Of a DNA stretch of 64,000 nt, positions 1 to 12,314 are shown piece by piece. This DNA is from Liolophura sinensis (lineage: Eukaryota; Mollusca; Polyplacophora; Chitonida; Chitonidae). The stretch spans positions 24,067,953 through 24,131,952 of the forward strand of contig NC_088307.1 in the NCBI RefSeq assembly GCF_032854445.1, read 5' to 3'. The notes under the pieces are model-generated. The model made no database searches. It was not told the origin of the DNA and was given only the letters and a program-made list of their open reading frames with translations. Positions within the stretch are counted from its first letter, which is position 1. Each line of letters begins with the position of its first letter. The position numbers and the translations under genes are program-made.

Positions 1-126
1 CCGTTATTCGTCCATAGCATTTGATATTTTCACTACAATTTTACTTTAAACATATCTGTTACTCTGATCCATTTCAATGTATACATCCTTTTAAGTTGCT
101 TTATACTACCCCCTACTCCTCAACAA

Positions 127-362
127 AGTTACGGGGTATACTGGACTCACCCTCCGCCCTCTGTCTGTCTGTCTGTCCGTCTGACTGTAGACAAAACTTT
201 TGTCCATGCAACCCCTCCCAAACTACCGCGCCATTTTCGATGAAACTTACCATACACCTTGCCTACCATTTGAACTTGTGCATGCTTAAGTTCCGAAGCA
301 AACGGGTAATTATTTTCATAATTGTGCCCATTTAGGATTTGTGTAAACTTGTGCATGCTCAA
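127..362. repeat. Dispersed-repeat fragment with CTGT microsatellite
   Basis: A stretch beginning GGGGTATACTGGACTCACC, then a (CTGT)n run, then TTTGTCCATGCAACCCCTCCC. It has the look of a dispersed invertebrate repeat, recalled from molluscan sequence but not checked. Two imperfect 'acttgtgcatgct' pieces near 281 and 347 suggest an internal duplication. The short open frames on both strands contain no recognisable domain. Confidence 0.35.
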
Positions 363-639
363 GGTACTTCGTGCAATACTGGATTTTCATTGCTACATTT
401 CTCCATTCAAACTGGTTGTACCAGTACTAGCAATCAATGCACACTATGAATGGCCCTTGAAATAATTCATATAAAGCCAAACTAAGCAATATGGCGTTCT
501 GTCATTTCTTTTAAAATTTTCTTGGCTTTCTTTTCATTTATTTTTGGAAATGTTTGGGGTATTTTTAGCAGCACTAGATAAAAGAGCCGTGGAAATCCGT
601 CCTGCAACAAGGAGGTACATTACATACACCCTAAGGATT

Positions 640-712
640 CCTTCGTCGTCATATGACTGAAAATTTGTTGAGCACGACGTTAAACCCTAAGCACTCACTC
701 ACTCACTCATTC
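640..712 (+). repeat. SINE-like 3' tail with CTCA microsatellite
   Basis: The sequence CGTCGTCATATGACTGAAAA, then GTTGAGCACGACGTTAAACCC, leads into (CTCA)n. This is the tail pattern of a second, different SINE-like family; a reverse copy of the same motif lies near 53580-53640. Only the 3' end is visible here, so family and length are uncertain. Confidence 0.45.
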
Positions 713-1185
713 ATATGTAATAATAAAACGACGTATTATTTTTGTATAAGGATTAAGGGCTGCAAGAAATATCACAACTTCGTTTTTGTCACTTGCTTCT
801 TTTTGTTAGAGAGAGCACGGCAGAAATGTTCTATTCTCCAAGATTAAGTCAAAGAATACCTTCAAAAAATAAGTATCAAGTCGCCAATGCAAAACCATGG
901 AAATCTTTGACTCAAATCACCTTTATTCACATTATAAGATTTTCTTGCACTGAATACAAAGGAGTCTAAGGTATGTTTTCTTTATCCCAGATGGAATTGC
1001 TCACTTATTTAATATGGCGGTCAGTTTCAAGGGAGTAGAAACCACCGACCTTTGGTAAGTTACTGAAGACTTTTCTATGTGTTACGTACAAACTTGCACT
1101 CCAAATTGGTCGAAGACAAGAGGTCTGAGAAGGTTAGAGTGCGCGAACGCTTTATCGAGCTCTGTGGATGGCTTTACTGGTCACC

Positions 1186-1470
1186 AAGTCACCCAAGCGC
1201 AAATGTGAACGAGAGAAACTACAAATGCTTTGTCCAGGTAAGGCCATAGTAAAGTGCGCAAATATTCCAGCCCTCCCATTTTGAGAGGGTTCTGACCCAG
1301 AGAAATAAAAGGAACCAGGCTATATTTACTATATCTACTAGTTGCCTTATCCACTATGGACATGAAATTGGAGTCAACATTGGGGTGAAAATGTAACATT
1401 GAAATGCAGTTGCCTACCATGTAGATGTAAAATAGCCAGCCACCACACAGCCACTCCGTCAACAGTTAGC
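1186..1470 (-). repeat. Left arm of inverted duplication
   Basis: Read on the minus strand, this ~280 bp segment is clearly homologous to the plus strand of 2126-2405. Shared landmarks are GTGTGGTGGCTGGC, TTTTCACCCCAATGTTGAC, ATAGTGGATAAGGCA and AAAATGGGAGGGCTGGAA. The spacer between arms is about 650 bp. Both arms translate to related peptides containing FHPNVD and IVDKA in the same frame, but each has different in-frame stops. It may be two oppositely inserted copies of one mobile element or a foldback element. Confidence 0.6.
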
Positions 1471-2125
1471 TATTAAAATTCCCTTAAAAATTTCTTTGAT
1501 TACTGATCTATGCGATAGGCCAACTACTTTTTAAATTTAGGTCCCTGAATCAGACAGATTTTCAAATGACAGCGAAGATAAGGAATTTTTCCGGAAATCA
1601 ACCATTAAATGCACTACTTGTAACAATTTTGGGTGTTTTTGAAATTATAACCCGTCACAAAAACGAACACATGTCGTTGATAAAGGGAATGACACTTGAC
1701 TGACAACAAAAGAACAAAAAATATATAACTGTGTCACATTAACTTATTCTTATAAAATAAAACTTCCGAGTATGAAGATAGTTCCAATTTTAGGATCACC
1801 GTTAGCAGACAACATTCAAACTGAAATTTAAATGAAACCCGAACTACAAAACTGTTTCTTACTCATTTACTAAAGGCTCGATTTCTTTATTCTTAGTGAT
1901 AAATGATGCACTGTATACTTAGGAGATGTCTTAGATGAAACTTGCCTTTCAAAATTGCCTAATGTCTTCATAATGCGCAGCTTTGTCAACATTCATCTAC
2001 TCCTGCCAAAATGCGGCCGCATGACAAGATCTTCCCGTGCGATTTTTTCTTAGTCCACTTATGCAAATAGTCCATATGTTGGGCCAAATGTTCGCCTTTT
2101 TTGAGGCGATTTTTCAACAGCTACT

Positions 2126-2405
2126 GGTAAGTGTTGAGAAACTGACTGTGTGGTGGCTGGCGATTTTACGTCCACATGATAGGTAACTGCATTCAAATGT
2201 TGCCTTTTCACCCCAATGTTGACATATATTTCACGTTCATAGTGGATAAGGCATCTAGTGGTGTTCGTAAATGTGGTCTGCTTCTGTTTATTTCTCTATT
2301 TCAGGCCCACTCCCAAAATGGGAGGGCTGGAAAATTTGTGCACTTTACTATTGCTTTAAGGGTACACATTTCCTGTATTCACTTTTGCCCAGCTTCGCAA
2401 CACCA
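2126..2405 (+). repeat. Right arm of inverted duplication
   Basis: Plus-strand partner of the reverse-complement copy at 1186-1470. Divergence between arms is substantial (I estimate roughly a quarter of positions), so the duplication is old. No transposase, terminal repeat or target-site duplication was identified. Confidence 0.6.
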
Positions 2406-3059
2406 GGCCTAAACTAGTGCCTGAGTGTGCATAATTTCCTTTCAAAAGTGAGAATTTACTGTTGTTAAAATCTGAACCATTACACCTGCGCGTCTCATAG
2501 TGAACCATATGATGCTAAACAGCAAAGACAAACCCTTCTCTTCAATTTAGTATCAAAACTTTCGTGGAAGGCTATTACAGTATGCATATTTGTTAATTAT
2601 ACGTGAGAAAGTCGATCAACAACGTGCCAAGGGTCGGTGGTTTACGCCTGGCACTAGGTCACTGGTTACCTCTAATCATAATACTGACGAACCATAAAAT
2701 TTTGAGAGTGGCATTAAACAACAATGAAATAAACAAATTAATAATTACTGTGAACAACAAATTAAATTATTTAAATTTCAGGCCTGCAAAAAATAAGAAA
2801 GAAATTTGCTTCCAGTTGTTTTTGTGAAAAAAAAAATTTGTGTTCAGAATATGATATCCAGTGAATGTTATTTCAATAGCAGGTAATATTTTTATCTCGC
2901 TAGGAAACATTTTTTTAAATTTTTTTTCCGTTGGCCTGCTCACATATGTACTTAGCATGTAAGGGCATTGCAATATGCATGGCCTGTATTTCGCCTGAAA
3001 CACGAAATTCGCTTTAAAAATTTAATTACACAGGAGGGAGAAAAAAGAATTAATTGCAC

Positions 3060-3475
3060 AGTTTCAAGTGAATCCGCCCTTTCAGCGATATGAAGCGAAA
3101 CTAATCAGAAATTGATTTCTCTCGCGGAGGCCGATTTGCACCAGCGAGTATGAATACAATATAACAGAGCGCCGGAATGAGTCAGCAGATTTGGAACTCA
3201 AAAGCGGACATGTTTTAGTCGTGTGACACAACGGCGACTGTCACCGAGCTTTGAATAGCTGATGGACGGTTGACGAGCAACTGACGTTTGGCCAATCAAA
3301 GAGGTTAATTGCAAGCATTGTATCACAAACAAGCTGTTGTAAAAACATGGAAAGTGGCCTCCAACTGAACCACTCAACCATCTGAGGGAAAATTCGATAG
3401 GAATTAAAATGGCCAATTTGCGCAAGTCGGTCAAGAGAGCGGTACACACGTTAATGATGTCCATCCTTTTTTTCA
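3060..3475. promoter_or_regulatory. Candidate conserved non-coding element
   Basis: A GC-balanced, non-repetitive island in AT-rich surroundings. It carries possible factor sites: AATTAATTGC-like homeodomain cores (GGTTAATTGCAAG), a TGAGTCAGCA (AP-1/Maf-like) site and GCCAATCA (CCAAT). The open frames here look fortuitous because no domain or splice-site pattern supports them. It lies downstream of LMO4. The assignment rests only on composition and motifs. Confidence 0.2.
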
Positions 3476-3479
3476 TCTA

Positions 3480-5290
3480 ATTTCTTTTTTTTAATAACCC
3501 TGTTCCCTTTTAGAAAACAAGGCAGTCTATTAGCGATTTTTATCTAACTAGTTTTTTTTTTCTTAACTCAGTTTTTTCCACCCCACACCATCCCTCACCC
3601 CTACACACACACTCACCACTCACCTTCACTCACCAAGTCTGTGGAAATGGCGGTGAAGGTCCACAGACAGTGAACTTAACGTCCATGCCCCGGTATCACG
3701 AAGCGATCTTATTCAAATCACTTTAAACTTCTGAGTTTCTGTGAAACAAATTTCAGCTAAAACAATAGAAAGGAACATAGCAAATTTAATCATTAAAATG
3801 CTTGCTTCTTGATCCCGGATACACGTGCTTAATCATTGTGAGATTCTATGCGTACCTACATGAAGAAAGTTAGACGTATGAGAGTTTTTCTAATCTAATT
3901 TATTGGCATATATATTTCATTGATAATTATGTCTTCTGTTTTCATACTGTAGCTAATTCTAAGGGGTTTTTCGCCTGCAATTTCGTGACAAAGTGAAAGT
4001 GACAAATCTACTGATTTGAAGCCGCATTCGTACCGCCGGGCTAAGGAAAACAGCCTGTGATCCCATTGAATAGGGCTCGACTGGTTGAAGCGAGAGTGAC
4101 ACGGTAGTCAGCTGAGCCAGAGAAGGCCATATCTCCACTTGCAAACTAAGGTACTAAAATATCATGCGAGATGAAACATTGTGGTTTCGTTCTATTCCTT
4201 CGCGTTACCTTATACAGCTTTAATAATAAGGGGTTTTTTGATGGAGTTGGTTTTTCTTTGTCGCCAGCATGCGCACGTTCTGATTGCTTGTCTGTTTCTT
4301 TTATTTTAAGGTCGTTATCATCAAACTCACGCGACGTGACTATTTGTATCAATCCTATCCGTAGTACGAAAAGTGTATCGAAACTGTTTTCTTATTTGTT
4401 ATTAAAATAATGGTTGATTACAACATTATTCAAGAGGCTCATTTCAAGGCATGACGGTGCTTCCTACAGTGGTAGGACAGTACGATCAAATTAGTCACAT
4501 ATATAATCATCTGTATGCAATATTACATTAAATTTATCTAAAATCATGAAAGATTATCCAACCTCTAGTTGATATTAATTTGGGAGGGGCGGCGTTATAT
4601 GTTAGAACAAGTGGAAAACGTCGTAGTGTGCAAAACTTGAAAAGTTTTGAAAGAAAGATCAACTTGGCCTACAAATTCTATAGAGGGTGAGTCAATGGGC
4701 ATATGTTATAAATTGCTGACATTATACAAATTTTCTGCCCCCTCCCAATCCAAAAATCTCTCCCACTCTGCGCATCCTTTTTAAACCCCATCCTTCTGGA
4801 CTCCAGTTTTAAACAAGTGATCGCAGTTGGAATCGGCATGTTGGTGATAGAAGCGAGTTTAATGAACGACAACACTATGTTATTCACAATTTCAATATTA
4901 GTTTTCCCTATTTCATGAAACATCCATTTTATGTAAGGGCTGTCGGGAGTCGAACGAGGAATTAGCGGCAATTTCGTGTAAACTGCGGCTCAATCTGTGT
5001 TCACTTGCCAATTTATGGCCGACTCGCGGAACAAAAGCGAGGCGCCTGCGAAGTGCGCCATGTGTTACCCAGCTAGACTCATCACGCATGCGCAATCGAT
5101 CAGACGCTCCTCACTCAAAAACCACACGTAGGTTGATAATTGGCATTCGATTGGAGCCATCCTTTCCGAATCCAACTAATTCCAACTTAATTAGGACGGT
5201 GTTTGAATAAATGTTACACATCTCAAGCCTAGTCGTTACAAACAGCAGGGCGAAGCCAGAGGGGTGCGGATGGGGAGATGTTTGCAAAGA
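3480..5290. other. Intergenic, no gene seen
   Basis: AT-rich sequence with CA-rich simple sequence near 3580-3635. A second GC-balanced island at 4860-5110 contains AGGAATTAGCGGCAATTTCG. I found no gene, tRNA or recognisable mobile element. Confidence 0.5.
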
Positions 5291-5295
5291 AAGAT

Positions 5296-5324
5296 GGTGT
5301 GTGTGTGTGTGGGGGGGGGGGGGG
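5296..5324. repeat. (GT)n-(G)n microsatellite
   Basis: A GT dinucleotide run merging into an uninterrupted G run of about 14. The same GT-then-G configuration recurs at 32025-32056. Confidence 0.9.
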
Positions 5325-5949
5325 ATGGGTAAGTGGGGGAAACATAGAGCGAAGGACGAGTTGCTGAAGGCAGTTGGTTTAGAAAAAGTTCCCACGTCTG
5401 TTCTATAAGAACTATAAGAACACGTGACAGTGTATTTAATCTGATTTTCTGTCTGTATATCTAACTGCATTCAAAAGAACTACCACTAGGCAGAAAGCTT
5501 TGGCCGCAGTAGAATCTCATGTAGAGCTGTGTAAATGCTGATTATATTTTTCGATCTGCCCAAAAAATTTTCCTTCCAAAGATGTCTTCTCGATCACTTT
5601 ATCACAACACACCGAGTCTGTTTGGTTTTTGTGCAAAGCAATATCTGCATAGCATAATTTAAACTGAAAAGTCTTTCTAAAAGCGTTTTCTTTTCTCTCT
5701 TGAAGTTCTGAGAAACGGAAAGGATTTGAAAATGAGGTTGACTTCCGGTGTTCGTGCCTTCGTAATAATGCAAGCTCACGCGCCTCTACGACAGGTCATG
5801 TAACAGTAACTGGTCTTTGTGTCTGAACTTTTGGAAATGCTTTTAACTCGACAAAGCCAGGGCTGTGTTTTTGTCCTCTATCAAAAAATGTGGGCTTCCT
5901 CAAGTTTACTTTTTGCTATTCGGTCGAGTTTGCTGAAAAAATTGCCAAA

Positions 5950-6035
5950 TTCATATGTACTGCGGTTTCGTCCCACCATAATGCTGGTCACCCTCGTTTA
6001 AGTGAAATATTCTTGGTACGGTTTAACACACCAAC
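5950..6035 (+). mobile_element. Old SINE 3' fragment
   Basis: Matches the distal part of the window's main SINE: CCCACCATAATGCTGGTCACC, AAGTGAAATATTCTTGG and a degraded ACACACCAA tail. The tRNA-like head is missing and the copy has diverged. Confidence 0.6.
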
Positions 6036-6894
6036 ATCAGATAAATCCAATATATCGTATGTAATGAACTTAACATAGAATTAATATCAGTTTGGTTTGT
6101 GATGTACATATGTGGTTTATATTTAACAGGGGCAGGCTTGTTATTCATTTTATCCGGGGAAAACAGTTTTGTTTTATAGTTCTGGGGAAAATACATACCA
6201 AGTGATGAATAGAATCTGGTCCTTCGTTATTCGAAGAGTGTGGAATAACACACTATTAAAAATTCAACAAGGCCATAATCAGTGATTTGGAATATTCGAT
6301 TCAAACTCCTGTATCCGGACTTGGTTGCTATCTACCTAAGCAAGCAGAGTTGTGTCTTCACAAAGCTGTCTGTTTTTCTTTATTTGTCTCATTGTTATAT
6401 ATGTAACCGTTGGTTGACGCCTGGTATACGAATGACTGTTTTGATACATAAATTCTCACTATGTGGAAAGTCACTTGTAAATAATTCACTTTGTGCTTAC
6501 CATTACATGACTCTGTACTAATTTCTTACTTTTTATACTTTCTTAGTTCTTTGGTGGTTTGTGTTGAACGTTGTTTTGGAAATTGGTCTTGGGATTACAG
6601 ACCCGGTGGGCCCATTATTGTTTATGACGGGTTATAACTCCTACATTAACACAGATGCTTTCATCAGATTCACAGATAATATATGGCGTCATCGAAAGTA
6701 GCTAATTATATATTCCCTCAAAAAGAAAGAAAGAAAGAAAAACACATCATCGTCGTGTAGAAGTCCATCGGTCTCTGTCAATCTGCCTGTAACTTTCACC
6801 AAGGCTGAACACTCGGGTCGATGGATGCCATAGGATGTCGTATAGGATGCCGTACAATCCACCGATGAAATTATTTGCTGTAGATTAGTTGGAA

Positions 6895-7090
6895 TCAATG
6901 TTTTCCATTTCGTTCAGATTAATTGCGTTTGATCAGAGCCGTCTTCGCTCGTTTGATCTAGCGGCTCAGCGAGTAGAAATCCCCCGGACTTCCAAGCTCT
7001 GTCCGCTGGTCTCTCCGGAATCGCTCAGGTCACGATTGAAACAATGCCAATCAACCATCTTTGCAAATAGTGCCATTAATTAGGGTAAGT
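6895..7090. promoter_or_regulatory. Candidate conserved non-coding element
   Basis: A non-repetitive, GC-balanced segment with homeodomain-like TAATTG and CATTAATTAG cores and a CCAATCA box. Nothing supports coding use. It is a regulatory candidate by composition only. Confidence 0.18.
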
Positions 7091-7454
7091 TTGGGATCGG
7101 CTGTAACTTAATTGAGACATACACTGACATTACAGCTCAAATATACAGCCTTTTATGAACTTTTGTTAAATCAGTTTTCGACCCGCAGCATGTATGCATA
7201 GAAAGAACGTTGCTTCGTGATGGTCTCGTCGCTGGCCGAATAAGTAACAGTGTTACGTTCAAGCCCTAACTCCGATTTTAACCGCTATTAAGCTCTTGTA
7301 AATAGATGAAGGTTGCTTTATCCTGTGATAACAGGACTGCATACGAACAAAATGGTCGACAAAATTCATTAGATTTACGACGTGTTTCATTAGTGGATTA
7401 TTATTTATTCTTCGACCGTGTCTTCCCTTTACTAATAATTCTCCACCTGCGGAT

Positions 7455-7562
7455 GGTTTTCCCCGGGCTCGTACTATAATTCCTCCTACAATAATGCTGG
7501 CCGCCGTCGTATAAGTGAAATATTCTTGAGTATGGCGTAAAACACCAATCCAATAAATAAAT
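7455..7562 (+). mobile_element. SINE 3' half
   Basis: Contains the conserved body and tail of the window's SINE: TGCGGATGGTTTTCCCCGGG, ATAATGCTGGCCGCCGTCG, AAGTGAAATATTCTTGAG and AAAACACCAATCCAATAAAT. The copy is 5' truncated. Confidence 0.8.
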
Positions 7563-8399
7563 CAGTTAAACATATAAATCCCGTCCTCTAGATATCTGTA
7601 TGTTGGAATGAACGGAGTTCTATAAGTTGGTTAATTGATTAATTGATTGATTTAATTGCTGAGGAAGAGATTCCGTGACATCCGACGGAATCCGAATGGA
7701 CTGTATCACCCCTAATGGTGAGAGTTCTACCACTTGACCAAACACTACTTGTAATTGCTAATGACGGGCCTTTGATTGGTATATCATCAGCATCGAGAAC
7801 GGTTAGCTATATCGGTATCTCTGTCAAATACGCATTATATGCAGACTGCTCGATTTGCCGTGAGAGCGAAATCTGTCGGTGCGATGAATAAACATAACCT
7901 GTTCGGAGAAACGACTTAGTTCGTGTTGTTCTTGAAAACAGGCATTACCAGCATTATAATGGCCGACGCTATCAGCCGCGCATCTGTTTATAGAGATCCC
8001 ACGGATTCGATGTCTTAAGCAAACACCATTTCTACAGGGTAACATGGGCATCTTTGCCATACTCAGATTTAATGCACTTGTATTTTTAGCTTCAATAAAT
8101 ATTCTATTTTACACCTGTATAAACTTAATGAATCCAACACAAAAGTTTTACCTGTGGCGAGATGATTCGGCAGGAAAAATCGTTGTGGAGACGTGACAAA
8201 AAGATGTGTAATTTGTCGACTAGAGCTTCAGGAAACTGATTTGATTCATGCATATTTCAACAGTTCCTGAGAGAGGACAGCTGGTTCGACTGGAAAACTG
8301 ATAGTCTTCCCAGACTGAACGTACAATGGGCAATCAAGAGCGATTAAAATCGGGACAGGGGTAAAGCAATTTACTTAGAAGACTACCTCGGCTGTCAAG

Positions 8400-9010
8400 G
8401 TACGATTATAAAGAATGGGGTAACTTTACAAAGAGGATAGCATTTCGCGAAGCAATGTACTAGTCAGGGAACTGAAATAATGTTTTGTAGAGGGTACTTA
8501 CCAAATTCCCAAGTATAGTGTTAAACAAGGAAAGGAATAGGGATTGCGCAAAGCCATGTGTGAGTGAAAAAACTGGCGTAACTTTCTAGTGAGGGCTCTT
8601 CGCAAAGTGAAAGAAGTTGACTTGTTGCAAAGTGAAGTGCCAATCAAAGAAGTAACTTTTAGGGAGAGGAGGCCCTTCGCAAACAAAGTGTTAATAAAGT
8701 AGGACAGCTTTTATGGAAGGTGCGTTGCAAAGCAAAGTGCTGGTCACTTATTTTATATAGGGAGAAAATAGCTTTTTATAGGGGATACTTTGCAAAGGAA
8801 TGAACAAACCAAGAAGGGAAATAACTTTTTCACAGCGGTTACTTTGCAAAGCAATGCACTAACCAAAAAAGTGGAATAAATTTTTATATATTTGACACTT
8901 TGCAAAGCAATGAACTATGCAAAGAAATAGAATAAATTTTTATAGGAGACACTTTGCACAGCAATGCACTAGCTTTTTATAAGTGCCACTTTATTGCAAA
9001 TCTATGTAAT
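8400..9010 (+). repeat. Degenerate tandem repeat, ~60 bp period
   Basis: About nine diverged units built on a core like ACTTTGCAAAGCAATGCACT, followed by AAAGAAGT and GGAATAA-TTTTTATAGG. The right-hand units (8770-8990) are the best preserved; the left ones are decayed. No coding potential was recognised. Confidence 0.7.
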
Positions 9011-9191
9011 ATAGGCAAACAAGGGCAATCGCTTTGTCCTCAGAACAAGAAGTATTCTTTAAGCTTCCTTTACTGATTGCTGTTTAACAGAAAAGAAAAC
9101 AAAAGTGACAACTATATCAGAATCCACAATATTCGTGTAAATTATGACAATGTTGACATTCCCAAGCAAAGGAATATCACAAGTCAGGCAA

Positions 9192-9370
9192 ATATATTTA
9201 TTTATTTATGTGATTGGTGTTTTACGCCGTACTCAAGAATATTTCACTCATACGACGGCGGTCAGCATTATGGTGGGAGCAAGCCGGGCAGAGCGCGGGG
9301 GAAACCCACGACCATCCGCAGGTTACTGATCTTTCCACTTACGGCTGCATGCAGATCTCAGATGACGGCC
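9192..9370 (-). mobile_element. SINE, minus orientation
   Basis: Starts with the reverse-complement tail TATTTATTTATTTATG, then GATTGGTGTTTTACGCCGTA, CGACGGCGGTCAGCATTATGG and CCACGACCATCCGCAGG. The tRNA-like head is missing. It lies about 220 bp from another minus copy. Confidence 0.85.
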
Positions 9371-9591
9371 CCTTTGCATTGTTTTAATGTGTTTTTATGT
9401 TAGAGGTGATGACAACACAGCCATTTGAGTAATTCTAGACCAGTGACTTATAAAATATTGCTATTAACATTACTGCATATTTTTCTTACCGGGCTCTGCT
9501 TTAAATAAGCCTTGGCTCTCAGCCGCGTGTAATTTGCTACAGTGTAAACATTTACATGAACAATTAGCATAAAACAAGAGACCCTATTTCA

Positions 9592-9815
9592 TTTTATTTA
9601 TTTAATGATGTGATTGGTGTTTTAAGCTGTACTCAAGAATATTTCACTTATACGACGGCGGCCAGCATTATGGTGGGTGGAAACCGGCCAGAGCCCACGA
9701 CCATTCGCAGGTTACTGATAGACCTTCGTACTTAGGGTCGGAGAAGAAGCCAGCTTGAGTTGGACTAACAGCGACCGCATTCGTGTGAGGCTCCTGGATC
9801 GGGCTATTACACTGG
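9592..9815 (-). mobile_element. SINE, minus orientation, near complete
   Basis: Tail, body and part of the head are all visible. The tail and body read GATTGGTGTTTTAAGC and CGACGGCGGCCAGCATTATGG. The head-proximal part includes GAAGCCAGCTTGAGTTGG and CAGCGACCGCATTCGTG, ending near GGCTCCTGGATCGGGC. Confidence 0.8.
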
Positions 9816-9819
9816 ATAC

Positions 9820-12100
9820 GTGTAACCATATGCCACTACATCACACTGTCGAAACTGCTCTGTTTTTGCTCTCAGTCCTGTTGACCTTTTTTATATTGAA
9901 TACATAGGCTTATTATTTCAAACACTGACTTTGGCTTTATTACTATCAATACCTTTTTTACGACAAACAATGTAAATAAATGTTTTCTTCATAACTAATA
10001 CCCATACGGGATCTGTGAGTTGTCTTTTCCTGTAATTCATTCCTGATGCTTCCTTCTGTGAGACAATATTTGGAAAGAATATATATGCAATTGTTTAAAT
10101 ACATCTCACTGGTTCGTTGGCATAAAGTACGTTAAGAAAGGACATTTCAACTGCGTGAATGCCGTTCATATGAACAGTCACAGTAAAATTGCACCATGCT
10201 TATAATCCCTGCACGACCAAACTCGGGATCGAACCCCGGAACTCCACGCTTACGAGGCGGAGCATCTATAAGGGAAGTAACTCAAGATTTGTAGTTAAAA
10301 CTGTAGTTTTATATAACGTACAATGGGCGATATAACAAATCCAGCTGACACGACACGTACAACACACATCATTGATGTTATCACTAGTGTAGGCTTGAGA
10401 TAACCGGCCGTCTTTTTTCACCAACAGTATTTTTTCATCTGCATTGGATGTATAAATTACGGATTTTATACTACAACATGCCTGATGAAATTGACACCAT
10501 GCAATTTCTCATTATCCCCATAACAGCATTCCTGGCCACGTTATCAGATTGTCTGAGTGACCTTGACAATTGTATGTCAAACGAAGGTATCCAATAAACT
10601 GGGAGAAAAGTCACCACTTTTGGGTAGGCAGGATTTGATATGGCTACGCACAGATCACCAGAGACCCTGGGCGTACTGTTTAGAACAAGTACATTTTAGA
10701 AAGGTTACTTTCATAAAACTGAAAAAATCCCTGCGTTTTCTATTAAGTTTCTTCAGGAGTAGCAATTGTTACGGTGTAACGCTTTAAGACGATGTCATTT
10801 AAATGAGAATTCGTACCTCAGTTCGTGCAAATTTTTGGGATGATAATAAATTAATGAAATCCAACATATCAGAAAGAAAAGGAAATATAAAGAAGTTATA
10901 ATTAAAGTATAGAAAGAGAGTACATTGCGGTGACAAGATTACGTTGTAGCCGTCACATAAAGTTCGTAAGAAACCTGCATGAGGATAAAATAACTGCCGA
11001 ACGAGTTTTATAAGAAATGCCAAACAAAATCCGCGTAAATAAAATGAATTCAAAACAAGTATACACTTATCGAGTTCATAAAACGAATCAACGTCCTCTT
11101 AATAAGGCAAGTTTTTCTTTCACTGAAATAATGTGGAGTAAAAACAATGCTTCCTACCCTGAATCACTGGCACATTTTTTTTCTATCTGGTGCATAATTT
11201 TGTGAGTCCATCGCGTCCTCCATCTTTAACACCATGTAATTTATGCTGGGGGTGTGTTGCCTCTCAGCCAATGACAGTCGTTAAAACTGCCGGCTTGTTC
11301 GTGTAAACTCTGAACCTACGTCCAACATTCCGGTTTCCCGATCGTCAAGCGGAAAACGAACTGTACTGTTCGCTAACTTCTGGGAAGAAGAGTTCAACCG
11401 AAAATGTACGAACTGGACTTCGGCGGTTTCCGACGGCAATTTTCCTCCTAACCCTGAAGACTTCAAGGCTAGTTCTTAGGCAAAATTGAATTGCCCACAG
11501 CGGATGTTGGTGCGGGCTTTATTTATAATTTATCACCTTGAGGTACATATTAGAATTTTTTTAAGGCAGGCACCTGCGAGGAAATGCATACTCTTTTCAA
11601 TGGTATTTGATTGATATTTAAATTTTCTTCTCCTTTAAAATGATCCAAATGGGAAGTGCACAGGACAGCCAAAGCTTCTAGCCCAAATGTGAATCCGATG
11701 AGCCCAGTGTAAAGAGACTAGGGGCTGAACAATGCAGTCATTCTCGTCTTTTTTATTTCAGGGTTCTGCATAGAGAGCATCGCATTGTCAACGGAATGTC
11801 AACAATCTGTTGGCAGAATCTTCCCAGCTGAGAGAAAAAGTGCACGTCTTTACTGACATTTTCGGAATCCTGTAGTTCGTCTGCTAACACATAAGCCGCC
11901 ACCAGATCGTCTCGGCAAACATGGCGGGTCCCTAATGGCCGTCTCTTAAGGATCATCGGCGGATTCTCGGCGGTTCGGATTATAGAAAGTGTATTGACCG
12001 AGCACACAGTAGATGTGACCCGATGTCCCATCGACTAACAATGACAAACCAGTCTCCATGTTTTCTTTCATGTAGAGGCTTTGTAGGCACGCGGGTTAAC
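9820..12100. other. Intergenic, no gene seen
   Basis: AT-rich DNA. A tRNA-like B box on the minus strand (GGGGTTCGATCCCGAG, near 10208-10240) is probably a SINE-head remnant. The islands 11280-11480 and 11750-12030 are GC-balanced and non-repetitive; their open frames (61 and 92 codons, minus) match nothing I recognise. Confidence 0.4.
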
Positions 12101-12124
12101 GACTGTATATAGAAGGCTCTTTCG

Positions 12125-12314
12125 CTGTGAGTTCAAGTCCAGCTCATGCTGGTTTCCTCTCCGGCCGTACGTGGGAAGGTCTCCCAGCAGCCTGCGGATG
12201 GTCTTGGGTTTCCTCCCACCATAATGCTGGCCGCCGTCGTATAAGTGAAATATTCTTGAGTACGGCGTAAAACACCAATCAAATAAATAAATAAATAAAG
12301 AAATAAAGAAATAA
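12125..12314 (+). mobile_element. SINE flanked by 16-bp target duplication
   Basis: A 5'-truncated SINE running from GTGAGTTCAAGTCCAGC through the conserved body to AAACACCAATCAAATAAAT and an (AAAT/AAAG)n tail. It is flanked by a perfect direct repeat ATAGAAGGCTCTTTCG at 12109-12124 and 12315-12330. Such a duplication is the hallmark of target-primed LINE-mediated insertion, and the truncation began at the internal CTGTGAGTTC. Confidence 0.9.

Noticed and set aside
10200..10265. tRNA-like sequence with a good B box (also near 24110, 36862, 39264, 42130, 48190, 49268)
   Set aside because: None shows a complete cloverleaf with paired acceptor stem. They look like decayed heads of tRNA-derived SINEs.
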